Origin: Sinohyriopsis cumingii
Taxonomy: Eukaryota > Mollusca > Bivalvia > Unionida > Unionidae
Assembly: GCA_028554795.2 (NCBI GenBank)
Contig: CM068828.1
Coordinates: 21,847,436-21,911,435, forward strand
Length of the DNA: 64,000 bases
Reading direction: 5' to 3'
The stretch's first letter is position 1, and each line of letters opens with the position of its first letter. The notes under the pieces are model-generated. The model was not told where the DNA came from and searched no databases. It was given only the letters and a program-made list of their open reading frames with translations. The translations under genes and the position numbers were made by a program. This document shows positions 29,301-42,100 of the stretch, piece by piece.

Positions 29301-32300
29301 TTTGATTGGCTGTTTTGGGCAACCATAGTCTCACTGAATTCTTATGCTAAAAAACATTATGCCAAGAGTCCCGGATGCACACAAAATGAAAAAAAAAAAT
29401 TTAAATGTAAATATTTTTATGAACAAAACCGTACAAAACAGTTGTATGGCCGTACACTGCCGAAAAATGGAAAATCCATACAAATTATGGGTAAACCATA
29501 CAAGTTGACACCTATGAATGTGACTGATAGATTATTCTTCAGATTTAATTGATAGAATATCCCCATATTTTGTACAGTAAAACCTGTTGTAGTAGTCAGC
29601 TGGGCTCAAAACCTTCCGATATTTTGTACAGTAAGACCTGTTGTAGTGGTTATCTGGACACAAAACTTACCGATATTTTGTACAGTAAAACCTGTTATAG
29701 TGGGCGTCTGGACACCAAACCTACCCATATTTTGTACAGTAAAACCTGTTGTAGTGGTCGTCTGGACACAAAACCTACCCTTATTTTGTACAGTAAAACC
29801 TGTTGTAGTGGTCATCTGGACACAAAACCTACCCTTATTTTGTACAGTAAAACCTGTTGTAGTGGTCATCTGGACACAAAACCTACCCATATTTTGTACA
29901 GTAAAACCTGTTGTAGTGGTCATCTGGACACAAAAACTACTCATATTTTGTACAGTAAAACATGTTATAGTGGTCATCTGGACACCAAACCTACCCATAT
30001 TTTGTACAGTAAAACCTGTTGTAGTGGTCATCTGGACACAAAACCTACCCATATTTTGTACAGTAAAACCTGTTGTAGTGGTTGTCTGAACACAAAACGT
30101 ATCCATATTTTGTACAGTAAAATCTGTTGTAGTGGTCATATGGACACCAAACCTACCCATATTTTGTACAGTAAAACTTGTTGTAGTGGTCATCTGGACA
30201 CCAAACCTACCCATATTTTGTACAGTAAAACCTGTTGTAGTGGTCATCTGGACACCAAACCTACCCATATTTTGCACAGTAAAACCTGTTGTAGTGGTCA
30301 TCTGGACACCAAACCTACCCATATTTTGTACAGTAAAACCTGTTGTAGTAGTCATCTGGACACAAAACCTACAGATGGGCAGAGATAAGATGGAATATAG
30401 CCTATGTAGTTGTAATATAATTCTCATGGTTTATGTGTGACTTGTACTGTTAATAATCTCCATTGGTTTCTTTTGGGAATCTTTGACTCAAATTTAATTT
30501 TTTGGATGGACAGGTAAAACAGTTATTGGTTTATCTAGTGGGTGAAATTCTTAATTATCTGACGTATTTACTTTGACTTTACCTTAATGTTGGGGAAGAA
30601 CTTGGTTATTATACATGTCAGCTATTTTACTGGACATTTGCTATTTGCAGTTAAAGAACTTACTGCAAATCTTAAACTTTTTCTAAACTTTTTCCCACAT
30701 TTAATAAATTCAGAATATTTCTGACCAAAATTTTGTGACTTAGTATCTCAGACACTTGATAAAATTAATTTTTTTCTCTGTTTTCTGTTCTTTAAAATTG
30801 AAAATTTGAATTTGAATTTTGTTCTATTTTTTTTGGTCAAAATTAAAGAAAACTACCTATGACATTTTTCAACATGATTTTTACAAGACACGAAATTTTC
30901 TTTTGAATATTTATAGTTCAAGAGGTACGTAAATAAGTTGCGCAGTAAAAGCTCCATCTACAAGAAAAAGCGTCAGGAGCTGGCTGAACTGAGGGCAGAG
31001 AATGGTGTGCTAAGTCGGACAGAGGAAATTCTCAGACAGCGGGATGAACACATCAATCAGCAACTGGTCAGTTGTCCTTGTCTGCATTTTCTAGGATTTT
31101 TATTATGTCTTATCAGGTGATAATTTGGTCCCAGTAATAATTTTGGTTTTCATATATGATAAATAATATATGGCTTAAGTTAAAATAATTCTGATCGATC
31201 TCAGCATCAAAATGACATTGGATTTCTAAAGCATAGTAAATGACCATACAAGTAGTTTAATATCATGTCATCACAGTTTAAATGATATATATATTGTAAT
31301 TTTGAGTGTTTGTGATTAGTACTTTCTTGCCCTTTTCTCCCATTGCTGATGTTTCAAATTGTATTCTTGTTTTCTTGTTGTGACATTTTTCAGTTTTTTA
31401 ATGTTGTTTTCCATTTTCTGAGATGCAAGGTTAACTTCCTTTGTGGATAAGGTCTCATAAAGTCCAGGTGTGAATTGCAGTCTGGCTGCCATCTGACTTT
31501 TGATCATTGCTAAGATGTTATCGAGCATTATTAAAAACTATATGGATGTTTCCCTTGTGAGCTTATGACCAGAGTTTCTCCCATCAACCTCTGTGTAAGA
31601 CGTGTGGGTTTTTCCCATCAACCTCTTGTAATATGTGTGAGCTTTTCCCATTAACCTCTGTGTAAGACCTTTGGGTTTTTCCCCATCAACTTTCATGTAA
31701 GACCTATGGGTCTTTTGCCATGCTGTGGGAAACACATTCTGACTGGTAGTGTTAATGATAAACTATACAACATAATATGACCATGGTTTGGAGAGGCCTG
31801 TAATATGCATTGAAATAAAGCTGTCCATGATACAGAATATTTGTGTAAGTTTAGAACTTTATATTTTATTCCAGTGTTTGTGTAGAATTAACATTGTTAT
31901 ACTTACTTGCAATGCAACAGTGCTTACAAATTTTACACATCAATTTCGCTAACGTGACAAATGATAATAAATCAAATATTATAGCATAATTTAATTTTGC
32001 TACAGAAGTGCATTACAGAATCAATAATATGGTGATATAGATAAATACTTAGTTGGTCCTACATGAAAATTGTACAGATCTGAATGACAATATGGCCATC
32101 ACAGCAGCCATCTTGAAAATCTTGCTATCACAACTCCTTCTGAAAAGTACATTGTATCAACATTGACTTGTCACCAGAAGACTTTGCATGCAGTCTGGTT
32201 GGTCCTGAATGAAAGAGTCTCAAAGTGACATCCACTATGGCCATCAATTTGAAAATCTTGTTACAGCTACACCTCCTAAATGGAAAGTAACATTAAGATG

Positions 32301-33102
32301 AGGTTTTTCCAGAAGACTATTATGATAAATAGTTGGTCCTGAATGAAAATGGTGTCAATTGGTCCTGAATGAAAATGGTGCCAATTGGTCCTGAATGAAA
32401 ATGGTGCCAATTGGTCCTGAATGAAAATGGTGTCAATTGGTCCTGAATGAAAATGGTTTAAATTGGTCCTGAATGAAAATAATGCCAATTGGTCCTGAAT
32501 GAAAATGGTGCCAATTGGTCCTGAATGAAAATGGTGCCAATTGGTCCTGAATGAATATGGTGCCAATTGGTCCTGAATGAAAATGGTATCAATTGGTCCT
32601 AAAATATGGTTGTTATAATGAACATACTGAAAATCTCCTGAGTGGATGGTTGTTGCAACATTAGTTTTTACCAAAAGTCTTCTAATGGTGTCTTGTTTGT
32701 TCTGAATGGAAATGGTGCCAATCTGACATACCAAATGTTTGCCACGGAGCTAATTTGAAATTGTATTGCTCAAGAGATGATTTTGACACTCTTGGAGATT
32801 CTTTCCAGACAGTAGAGCATCAGTCCCATCAAGCGACTCTTGTTTTTGTGTTGCCAAAAATTATACAGACAACACTGATAACTAGATCAGGAAGTTTACT
32901 ATGCAGCTGCTACTTTTTAAAACGAAGATATATGCATGATCAGCCTCTCAGAAACAAGTTATTCTCTTCACAAGCATGTCTGTTCAAAACAGAAATAATG
33001 ATGAATTGATGTTCCAGTTTTAAATAAAGATGTCTTATCTATGGCAATATGTTTACACCAGTCTGATATTTTCTTATATAAATGGTAGGTTCAGCTCACA
33101 AC

Positions 33103-33139
<37 letters not shown>

Positions 33140-36100
33140 CTCAGCAATGGGGATCAGTGAACATGACTGTCAGAAACAAGAAACTGTCTGTGTATTTTCA
33201 TGGAATTTTTTAAAATATCTACATAAATTAATGCTGGATGTTTGATTGATGAAAAATTACACAAGTGATGAGTTTTGATTGCAAATGCTCTGTCAGCTGG
33301 GTTACAAGTGAAACTAACAGATAATCACAATGATAGAAAGAAGGTTTTCATTGATGTACAAACTGTTTGAGATAACTGTTTACATTTGTCGACAGATAGT
33401 TACAATTATACATACCAGATTTTCGCTGATATACAAACTGTTTGAGATGACTGTGTTTACATTTGTTGACAGATAGTTACAATTATACATACCAGATTTT
33501 CTTAATAAAACAAACTGTGAGATGACTGTGTTTACATTTGCCGATGGATAGTTACAATTATACATACCAGATTTTCATTGATATACAAATTGTTAGAGAT
33601 GACTGTATTTACATATGCCTACAGATGTTTAATCCTAAAGTTTGCCATTTTTATCTAAGAAAAGATAATGAACTAACATAATAGTTACTGTTTCATTTAT
33701 TATTCAATGGTCTGACATGGCCACTATTTCATCTGTTACATAATGGACTGACATACTCTCTATTTTGTTATTTATGCAATAAACTGACATAATATCCGTG
33801 TTTGAGAACATTGAATATGACCACTAAGTCTCTACTTCAATGAAATCACAAAATATGGCCCTGTTATAATAAGTCACTTTTTTAATACTATTAAGAACAA
33901 TTTATTGACTAATCTATTCATTCATTAGAAAAAGAAAAGGGATTGGGACTATCATGCACATACGGAAGTATGTTAGTCCTAACTGCTTTTATATTAAACC
34001 ATAGATCTCTCATTTTTTTGTGCTTAGATTTTCTTAGAATTTAGATGATCATGATGGTGGTTTTTTCCTAACAATAGAAAATGTAGGATAAGTTTTATTG
34101 AAAAAGTCAATTCTATCTATGTCAACACCAAAAAAAAATAGTTTTTAAAAAAAAAAGTGTTAACATTTGTTTGCAGATATTACCATAGACTTGCAATTAA
34201 AAGTTCTACTGTGCCAATCAACCTTATTGTATGTGCAATGTTATGTACTGACTTATAAGTGGAATCCAGTTGCAAACATAATGTGATGGTAGAGCTGGAT
34301 ATATGCAGTTTGTTAGGAGTAATGAGTAGTACAAGCAACATAGACTCTAATCTGCCAGTGCATTATGCAATGACCGATCTGGATCATTTTTGTTTGCAAT
34401 TGAACCAGACTTAAAAGTGAATATATATGGTACTTCCTTGTCCTACTATCAAAAGCCGTTGAAACTATTACCACTAGGTTTAATGAGAATGTTAATAAAA
34501 TATGCTTGGATAAAGTTTGAATTTTACAGTAACTGTTGTGTTATTAGAGTAAAGTAAGAAGTCAAGAATTTTGTATATCATTTGGATTGATGAGGAACAT
34601 AATTTTAACTTTTTTAGTTCAGGTTGCATTAGGAGCACAAAAGGATCCCATGTAATCTATTGATCCAGACTGTAAGATCTAGGTTAAAGGAAAATCCCAT
34701 GTAATCTATTGGATCTAGACTGTAAGATCTAGATCAGAAGAAGATCCCATGTAATCTATTGATCAAGACTGTAAGATCTAGGTCAGAAGAAGATCCCATG
34801 TAATATAGTGGTCCAGACTGTAAGATCTAGGTCAGAAGAAGATCCCATGTAATCTATTGGTCCAGACTGTAAGATCTAGGTCAGAAGAAGATCCCATGTA
34901 ATCTATTGGTCCAGACTAAGATCTAGGTTAGAAGAAAATCCCATGTAATCTATTGGTCTAGACTGTAAGATCTAGGTCAGAAGAAAATCCCATGTAAGCA
35001 ATTGGTCCAGACTAAGATCTAGGTTAGAAGAAAATCCCATGTAATCTATTGGTCTAGACTGTAAGATCTAGGTCAGAAGAAAATCCCGTGTAAGCTATTG
35101 GTCCAGACTAAGATCTAAGTCAGAAGAAAATCCCATGTAATCTATTGGTCTAGACTGTAAGATCTAGGTCAGAAGAAAATCCCATGTAAGCTATTGGTCC
35201 AGACTAAGATCTAAGTCAGAAGAAAATCCCATGTAATCTGTTGGTCTAGACTGTAAGATCTAGGTCAGAAGAAAATCCCATGTAAGCTATTGGTCTAGAC
35301 TGTAAGATCTAGGTCAGAAGAAAATCCCATGTAATCTATTGGTCCAGACTAAGTTCTAAGTCAGTAGAAAATCCCATGTAAGCTATTGGTCCAGACTGTA
35401 AGATCTAGGTCAGAAGAAAATCCCATGTAATCTATTGGTCCAGACTAAGATCTAAGTCAGAAGAAAATCCCATGTAATCTATTGGTCCAGACTGTAAGAT
35501 CTAGGTCAGAAGAAAATCCCATGTAAGCTATTGGTCTAGACTGTAAGATCTAGGTCAGAAGAAAATCCCCTGTAATCTATTGGTCTAGACTGTAAGATCT
35601 AGGTCAGAAGAAAATCACATGTATGTTTGTCCAGACTGGAGGATCTATGTCAGGAGACAACAAATTCTCACAGGTGAAATAATGAAGTTTTCTTGTTTTG
35701 TTTATGTTTCCAGTCTGTGGTAGAGCAGAAACATGGTGTGGCAGGATATCGTCAGACCCAGGATAACATTGAGAAAGTCTCGGCCATGAAGGGGGAACTT
35801 GATGAAACCAAGGGTAGAACACTGGAAGACATTTCTGAGATGGTGAAAATGCTGAATCAAAAAATAGCAACTCGGAAAAGTGCCCTTGCTCCAATCATCA
35901 AGGAACTGAGGCCCCTGAGAGAGAAATCCCAAGTAATGAATTAATAGTCCTTTGAACTGAGGCCCCTGAGAGAGAAATCCCAAATAATGAATTAATAGAC
36001 CTTTGAACTGAGGCTCCTGAGAGAGAAATCCCAAGTAGTGAATTAATAGACCTTTGAACTGAGGCCCCTGAGAGAGAAATCCCAAGTAATGAATTAATAG

Positions 36101-39100
36101 ACCTTTGAACTGAGGCCCCTGAGAGAGAAATCTCAAGTAATGAATTAACAGACCTTTGAAGTAAGGCCCCTGAGAGAGAAATCCCAAATAACAAACTAAT
36201 AGACCTTTGAACTGAGGCCCCTGAGAGAGAAATCCCAAGTAGTGATTTAATAGACCTTTGAACTAAGGCCCCTGATAGAGAAATCCCAAGTAATGAATTA
36301 ATAGACTTTTGAACTGAGGCCCCTGAGAGAGAAATCCCAAATAATGAATTAATAGACCTTTGAACTGAGGCCCCTGAAAGAGAAATACCAAGTAGTGAAT
36401 TAATCGACCTTTGAACTGAGGCCCCTGAGAGAGAAATCCCAAGTAATGAATTAATAGACCTTTGAACTGAGGCCCCTGAGAGAGAAATCCCAAGTAATGA
36501 ATTAATAGACCTTTGAACTAAGGCCCCTGAGAGAGAAATCCCAAATAACAAACTAATAGACCTTTGAACTGAGGCCCCTGAGAGAGAAATCCCAAGTAGT
36601 GATTTAATAGACCTTTGAACTAAGGCCCCTGATAGAGAAATCCCAAGTAATGAATTAATAGACCTTTGAACTGAGGCCCCTGAGAGAGAAATCCCAAGTA
36701 ATGAATTAATAGACCTTTGAACTAAGGCCCCTGAGAGAGAAATCCCAAATAACGAATTAATAGACCTTTGAACTGAGGCCCCTGAGAGAGAAATCCCAAG
36801 TAGTGAATTAATAGACCTTTGAACTAAGGACCCTGAGAGAGAAATCCCAAGTAATGAATTAATAGACCTTTGAACTGAGGCCCCTGAGAGAGAAATACCA
36901 AATAATGAATTAATAGACCTTTGAACTGAGGCCCCTGAGAGAGAAATACCAAGTAGTGAATTAATAGACCTTTGAACTAAGGCCCCTGAGAGAGAAATCC
37001 CAAGTAATGAATTAATAGACCTTTGAACTGAGGCCCATGAGACGGAAATGCCAAGTAATGAATTAATAGACCTTTGAACTGAGGCCCATGAGACAGAAAT
37101 GCCAAGTAATGAATTAATAGACCTTTGAACTGAGGCCCATGAGACAGAAATGCCAAGTAATGAATTAATAGACCTTTGAACTGAGGCCCATGAGACAGAA
37201 ATGCCAAGTAATGAATTAATAGACCTTTGAACTGTTCTGGTTTTCACCAGCACATTAACTATAATGAGGCCCATGAGACAGAAATGCCAAGTAATGAATT
37301 AATAGACCTTTGAACTGTTCTCGTTTTCACCAGCACATTAACTATAATGATTACAGGTGTACCAAAATTGTCAATTTGGCTGAAAATATGAATTTTATAA
37401 CAGTGTACATTTATACAGTAAAATCTGGTAAAAACTCTTCTGTTACTTGTGTTCTTTCTAAAATAACTTCAATGATTTTCTGTGTCGTTACTTTTTGGAA
37501 ACTGTTTTGAAAAATGTTTGTGTCTGGCAAGATAGATATCACATGGGCAGGTTGATCAGTTATTAATCAGCTGTCAGTTATCAGAATCGGAGGAGTGATC
37601 ATGTGTTTGTTTCCAACACTAAAGGTTGTTATCTTGTAGGGTGTATTTGAGTATTTAAGAGAGATAATTAAATAATGTGGATTTTCCCAACATGCATTTT
37701 CTTACAGTCTGCACAGGCATTTCAAAATCTAATGTTTTGCATTGCAGTCCCTGGCGAGTGAATACAATGACAAGAAACAGGCCTATGACACAGCAGCAGC
37801 AGGCCTTGAAAGTAACATGTCCAAATTAGAACAGGTAAGAACTGGACTGTATTCAGTATTGAAATTAATATGTCCAATTAGAACAGGTGAGAGCAGGGCT
37901 GTATTCAGTGTTGAAAGTACTATGTCCAAATTAGAACAAGTAAGAGCTGGGATGTATTTAGTATTGAATGTAACATGTCCAGATTAGAACAAGTAAGAGT
38001 TGGGTTGTATTCAGTATTGAATGTAACATGTCTAAATTAGAACAAGTAAGAGTTGGGTTGTGTTCAGTATTGAATGTAACATGTCCAGATTAGAACAAGT
38101 AAGAGCTGGGTTGTGTTCAGTATTGAATGTAACATGTCCAGATTAGAACAAGTAAGAGTTGGGTTGTATTCAGTATTGAATGTAACATGACTAAATTAGA
38201 ACAAGTAAGAGTTAGGTTGTGTTCAGTATTGAATGTAACATGTCCAGATTAGAACAAGTTAAGAGCTGGGTTGTGTTCAGTATTGAATGTAACATGTCTA
38301 AATTAGAACAGGTAAGAACTGGGGTGTATTCAGTATTGAAAACTTATGGGCAGAATTGTACAGCTGCTAGCTGTAAAAGGCAAGCAGCTCTTGGCTTTTG
38401 AGATAAAACTCTTGGCATTTGTGATAAAGCTTATGGCTTCTGAGATAATGCTCTTGGCATATCTGAGCTAAACCTCTTGGCATCTGAGATAAAACTTTTG
38501 GCATTTGAGATAAAGTTCCTCGCTCCTGAGATAAAGCTCTTGGCATCTGAAATAAAGCTAGCACCCTGAACAAATCATGCAACATAATCTAAGTACCAGG
38601 AGAACGAGTAAGGGGTCATCCATTTAGTATGTATGCAAAAATCTGGCAAAGCTTAAACCCCCCCCCCCCCCCCCCGTACACATGCATACATGGATGGCCC
38701 CCTAAGATGATTTCTTAGAGTTTAGTTTTGATAAATATGAGACACATTGACCTATAATCACTTTCACCATAAATATCCTGACAAGTTTCCAGACCTGTTT
38801 ATTAACTTTGAACTAAAACTTAAACAGTGAAAAGTCAGAGACTGACATTGACCTTTCACTGCTATTTTATTTCATGAAGGTAACAGCTTGAACATTACTA
38901 AGCTAACTGTTCAGTAGAACCCTGAGTGCCCTTTGCCCTGAGTGTCCTTTGCCCTGATGGATCATATTGTCATTCTTGCAGAACATTATGCTGTAATATT
39001 TCTTTGAAAGCAAATGCCACGAGAAACTGTATAAGTAACAGTGAAATTGCAACAAAGTAAAATTATTGGTTTGGTTTGGTCTTTTACGGCACATCAATAC

Positions 39101-42100
39101 ATTCAAGTAGGTCATTTCATTCTGAGCAGCATCCACAGCAACACAAGTAGGTCATTTTGTACCAAGACAGTTGGAGTAAAGTTCTTTGCCCAAGGACACA
39201 TAGAGTTACATTCCTTGCCCAAGTACACACCATGGTAGCTGACACAGTTGATCAGATGGTAGGATTCAAGCCTGCATGATTCTGGTGACAAGCCTTCCAT
39301 GCTAAACAAAAAGCCACTCTGACTTATAATTTAAAATGAAAAAAGAATATCCAGTTAAATTTGTCATAATGTTTTAAAAAAAATGTTTCTTCTTGCAGTA
39401 CAAAACAGTTTTGAAATTTTCAAGTGGTCAAATTAGGCTTAGTTCCCAGTTTTACCAGGACATTTCTATAGGCAGTATTAGATTAAACAACTTTTGGGTG
39501 AATTCAGATTTTGGTTTGTGTGAGCATTTTAAACAAACTGCACATTTGAGTAAAAAAAAAACATAATTTATTTTTGGATTTTAATCACATTTACAAAACA
39601 GAGACATGCCAACTGTTTTTAATACTCATGTGTAATTGATTTGACATGTTAAGGGAAAAAAAGACAAAATTTTAACTGGTGAGAAATAATCCTAGTTATA
39701 ATCTTTTGAGTTCATTTTATTTCTGTTAATTTTTATCAGGAGGTGCGTATTTTCCATGAGGAGTGCACTCAGGAGGAGTCCAGGTATCACTATCTGAACT
39801 GCATGATGGCAATGTTGGATATTCAGCAACAAAGGGTCACAGAGGAGATGAAGGCATACACTTCTCATGACATGTCTGCACGCAGGAAAACATTCAGGTA
39901 TCACTTCCCTTCTTTTGTTCAACCTGCAAATAAAGACGCATTGTAAGATGAAATGTTTAAACCAATACATTTTTAATGGAAGCTCTGATGAGGTTAGCTG
40001 CATTTTTGTCTAGTTATAACATTATCTTGATTGAAGAAGCATAATTTTGACACAGCCAGCCTCTGTATTCTTTTGTTTGCTATGACTCCAGAATCTCCAT
40101 CTGTCTTTTTTTCCCAACACAGTAACTTTTGAAGGACTTCTTCAACTGAAGGACTTCTTAGATGGAAGGACTGCTTAGACTGAAAGACTTCATAGGTTGA
40201 AGGACTTCTTCGATTGAAGGGCTTCGTAGATTGAAACCAAATTTGACATGAGGCTTTATATTTAGAAGACCCAAGTCAAATTAGCTTTTCACAAATTTGA
40301 TGGAGTTATGGCCCCCTGTTTAACTAAGACCTTTTTGTTTGTATTTCTGGTTTGTGAAGAAATGTACAACACTTCATTTTATGTGACAGAGAACAGAATA
40401 TAACATTTGTTCAGTTTTCAAGAATTACTCAGGTGAGGACGTCATTTCAGATAAGTAAAACAGAAAGATCAACAGGGATGAGAATTTTCCACCAGTTGGT
40501 GGATTTCTGAATTTGTTGTGGCTGTCAGGGGATATTTTTGAGATTGGTATATAATTGGGGAGAAAATTGGAGGTGCGTGTCAGTTTGGCACTGCACCAAC
40601 AGTACACTGGTTTATCAGCTTGACACTTATAGTTTTGTTACCATGATTGTTTCAGGTGTAGCTGGCAGAGCAAAAACTGGTCTAATTTTTCTCTCAGTGA
40701 AAACCAGTCTATATTTTTCTCTCAGTGAAAACCAGTCTAATGTTTCTCTCAATGAAAACCAGTCAGAAGAAAAACTAGCATACCAGGCTTGCTGAAGTGT
40801 TGTACAGAATTCAGCTATCACTGGATGTAGGATTGGAATGTTTTTTCATGTATCTTCCTATTTAAATGGCATTGGATGAAAAACCATGGACAGTTTATGT
40901 GCAAAATAACTGGTTTGATAATATGCATCCTGAATTCCACAATGTCATGCACATTTATTATGGGTTGTTCCATTTAAGGATACATGGTACCCAGGGCGGG
41001 TACTTAAAAAAAAAAAAATACTATGGTACTCTGAGTACTCAAAGAGTTTGTGTAAAAATGATTGAAAAATTCTAAATTACATCTTTGGGTGACTATATCA
41101 AATTAAAAATAGTGCCTTCCCTGGGTCCCAAGTATGTTTTACAGGAACAGTCCTAAAGAAAGTGAACATTAAATTAAAAAATGACACCAGCACAATACTA
41201 ATGTATAATCACCTCTTTTCAAATTGCACAGTATGGTATTAAAAGACGAGAATTACACAGATTCAACAAAAGTTTTCCCAAGTATCAGCGTAATTCCTGT
41301 TTATTGTTAATATATTTATGCGTTCAGATGATGACAACTACAAGAAAAAATTACATACCTATGGGACATTATCATACATGCCAACCATTACAAAGACAGG
41401 TTTCTTCAAATTTGAACTTTGCCTCACAGATTTGTTAAATTCTGGCATGTAATATATTTAGATTACACTTTTTATGCCCAAATTACCCTTTCTTCCACTT
41501 ATAATAGCAATAATAATGAATAACAATTACACTTCTTGGTTGGGGGGTTGGTGGCATATATGCATTATTCAATTTATAATTTCCATGGCTGTTAATTGGT
41601 CGAAAATGAAATAGTATAAATCAGGTTGGAACATAGAATCCTCATGTTATAGGTAAGTCTGCATTTTCAATTTGCTGACAGAATTTTATCTGGTTATGAC
41701 AGACAAGTTAAACTTACATATTTTCATTGCTTTGTCATATAATTATCCAAAAAATAATGTAGGGCATGCCTCTAGTATCAGATAAATTTTCATAAAATCA
41801 TTTGGGCCCTGATCACCCAAAATTCCACCCACAAGGTCAGTATTCTTGATTCACCAAGGCTGCTGTCTTTACCTCAGGTCTTTTTTCAGGTTGTTTTAAT
41901 TACTGACTATTGTCAGCCCTGCATTTAGGAGCAGGAAAACAGACTTAAAGAGCTCAGGGATGTAGCTAATAGCAGACTTAAAGAGCAGAGGGATGTAGCT
42001 AATAGCAGTCTTAAAGAGCAGAGGGATGTAGCTATTAACAGACTTAAAGAGCAGAGGGATGTAGCTAATAACAGACTTAAAGGGCAGAGGGATGTAGCTA

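Noticed and set aside
29549-30427. Frames of 279 (+) and 273 (-) codons
   Set aside because: Pure translation of the 54-bp TIR-derived array, 18-residue repeats on both strands.
35898-37274. 458-codon minus-strand frame
   Set aside because: Reverse translation of the 51-bp exon-derived array, antisense to IFT81, with no other coding signal.
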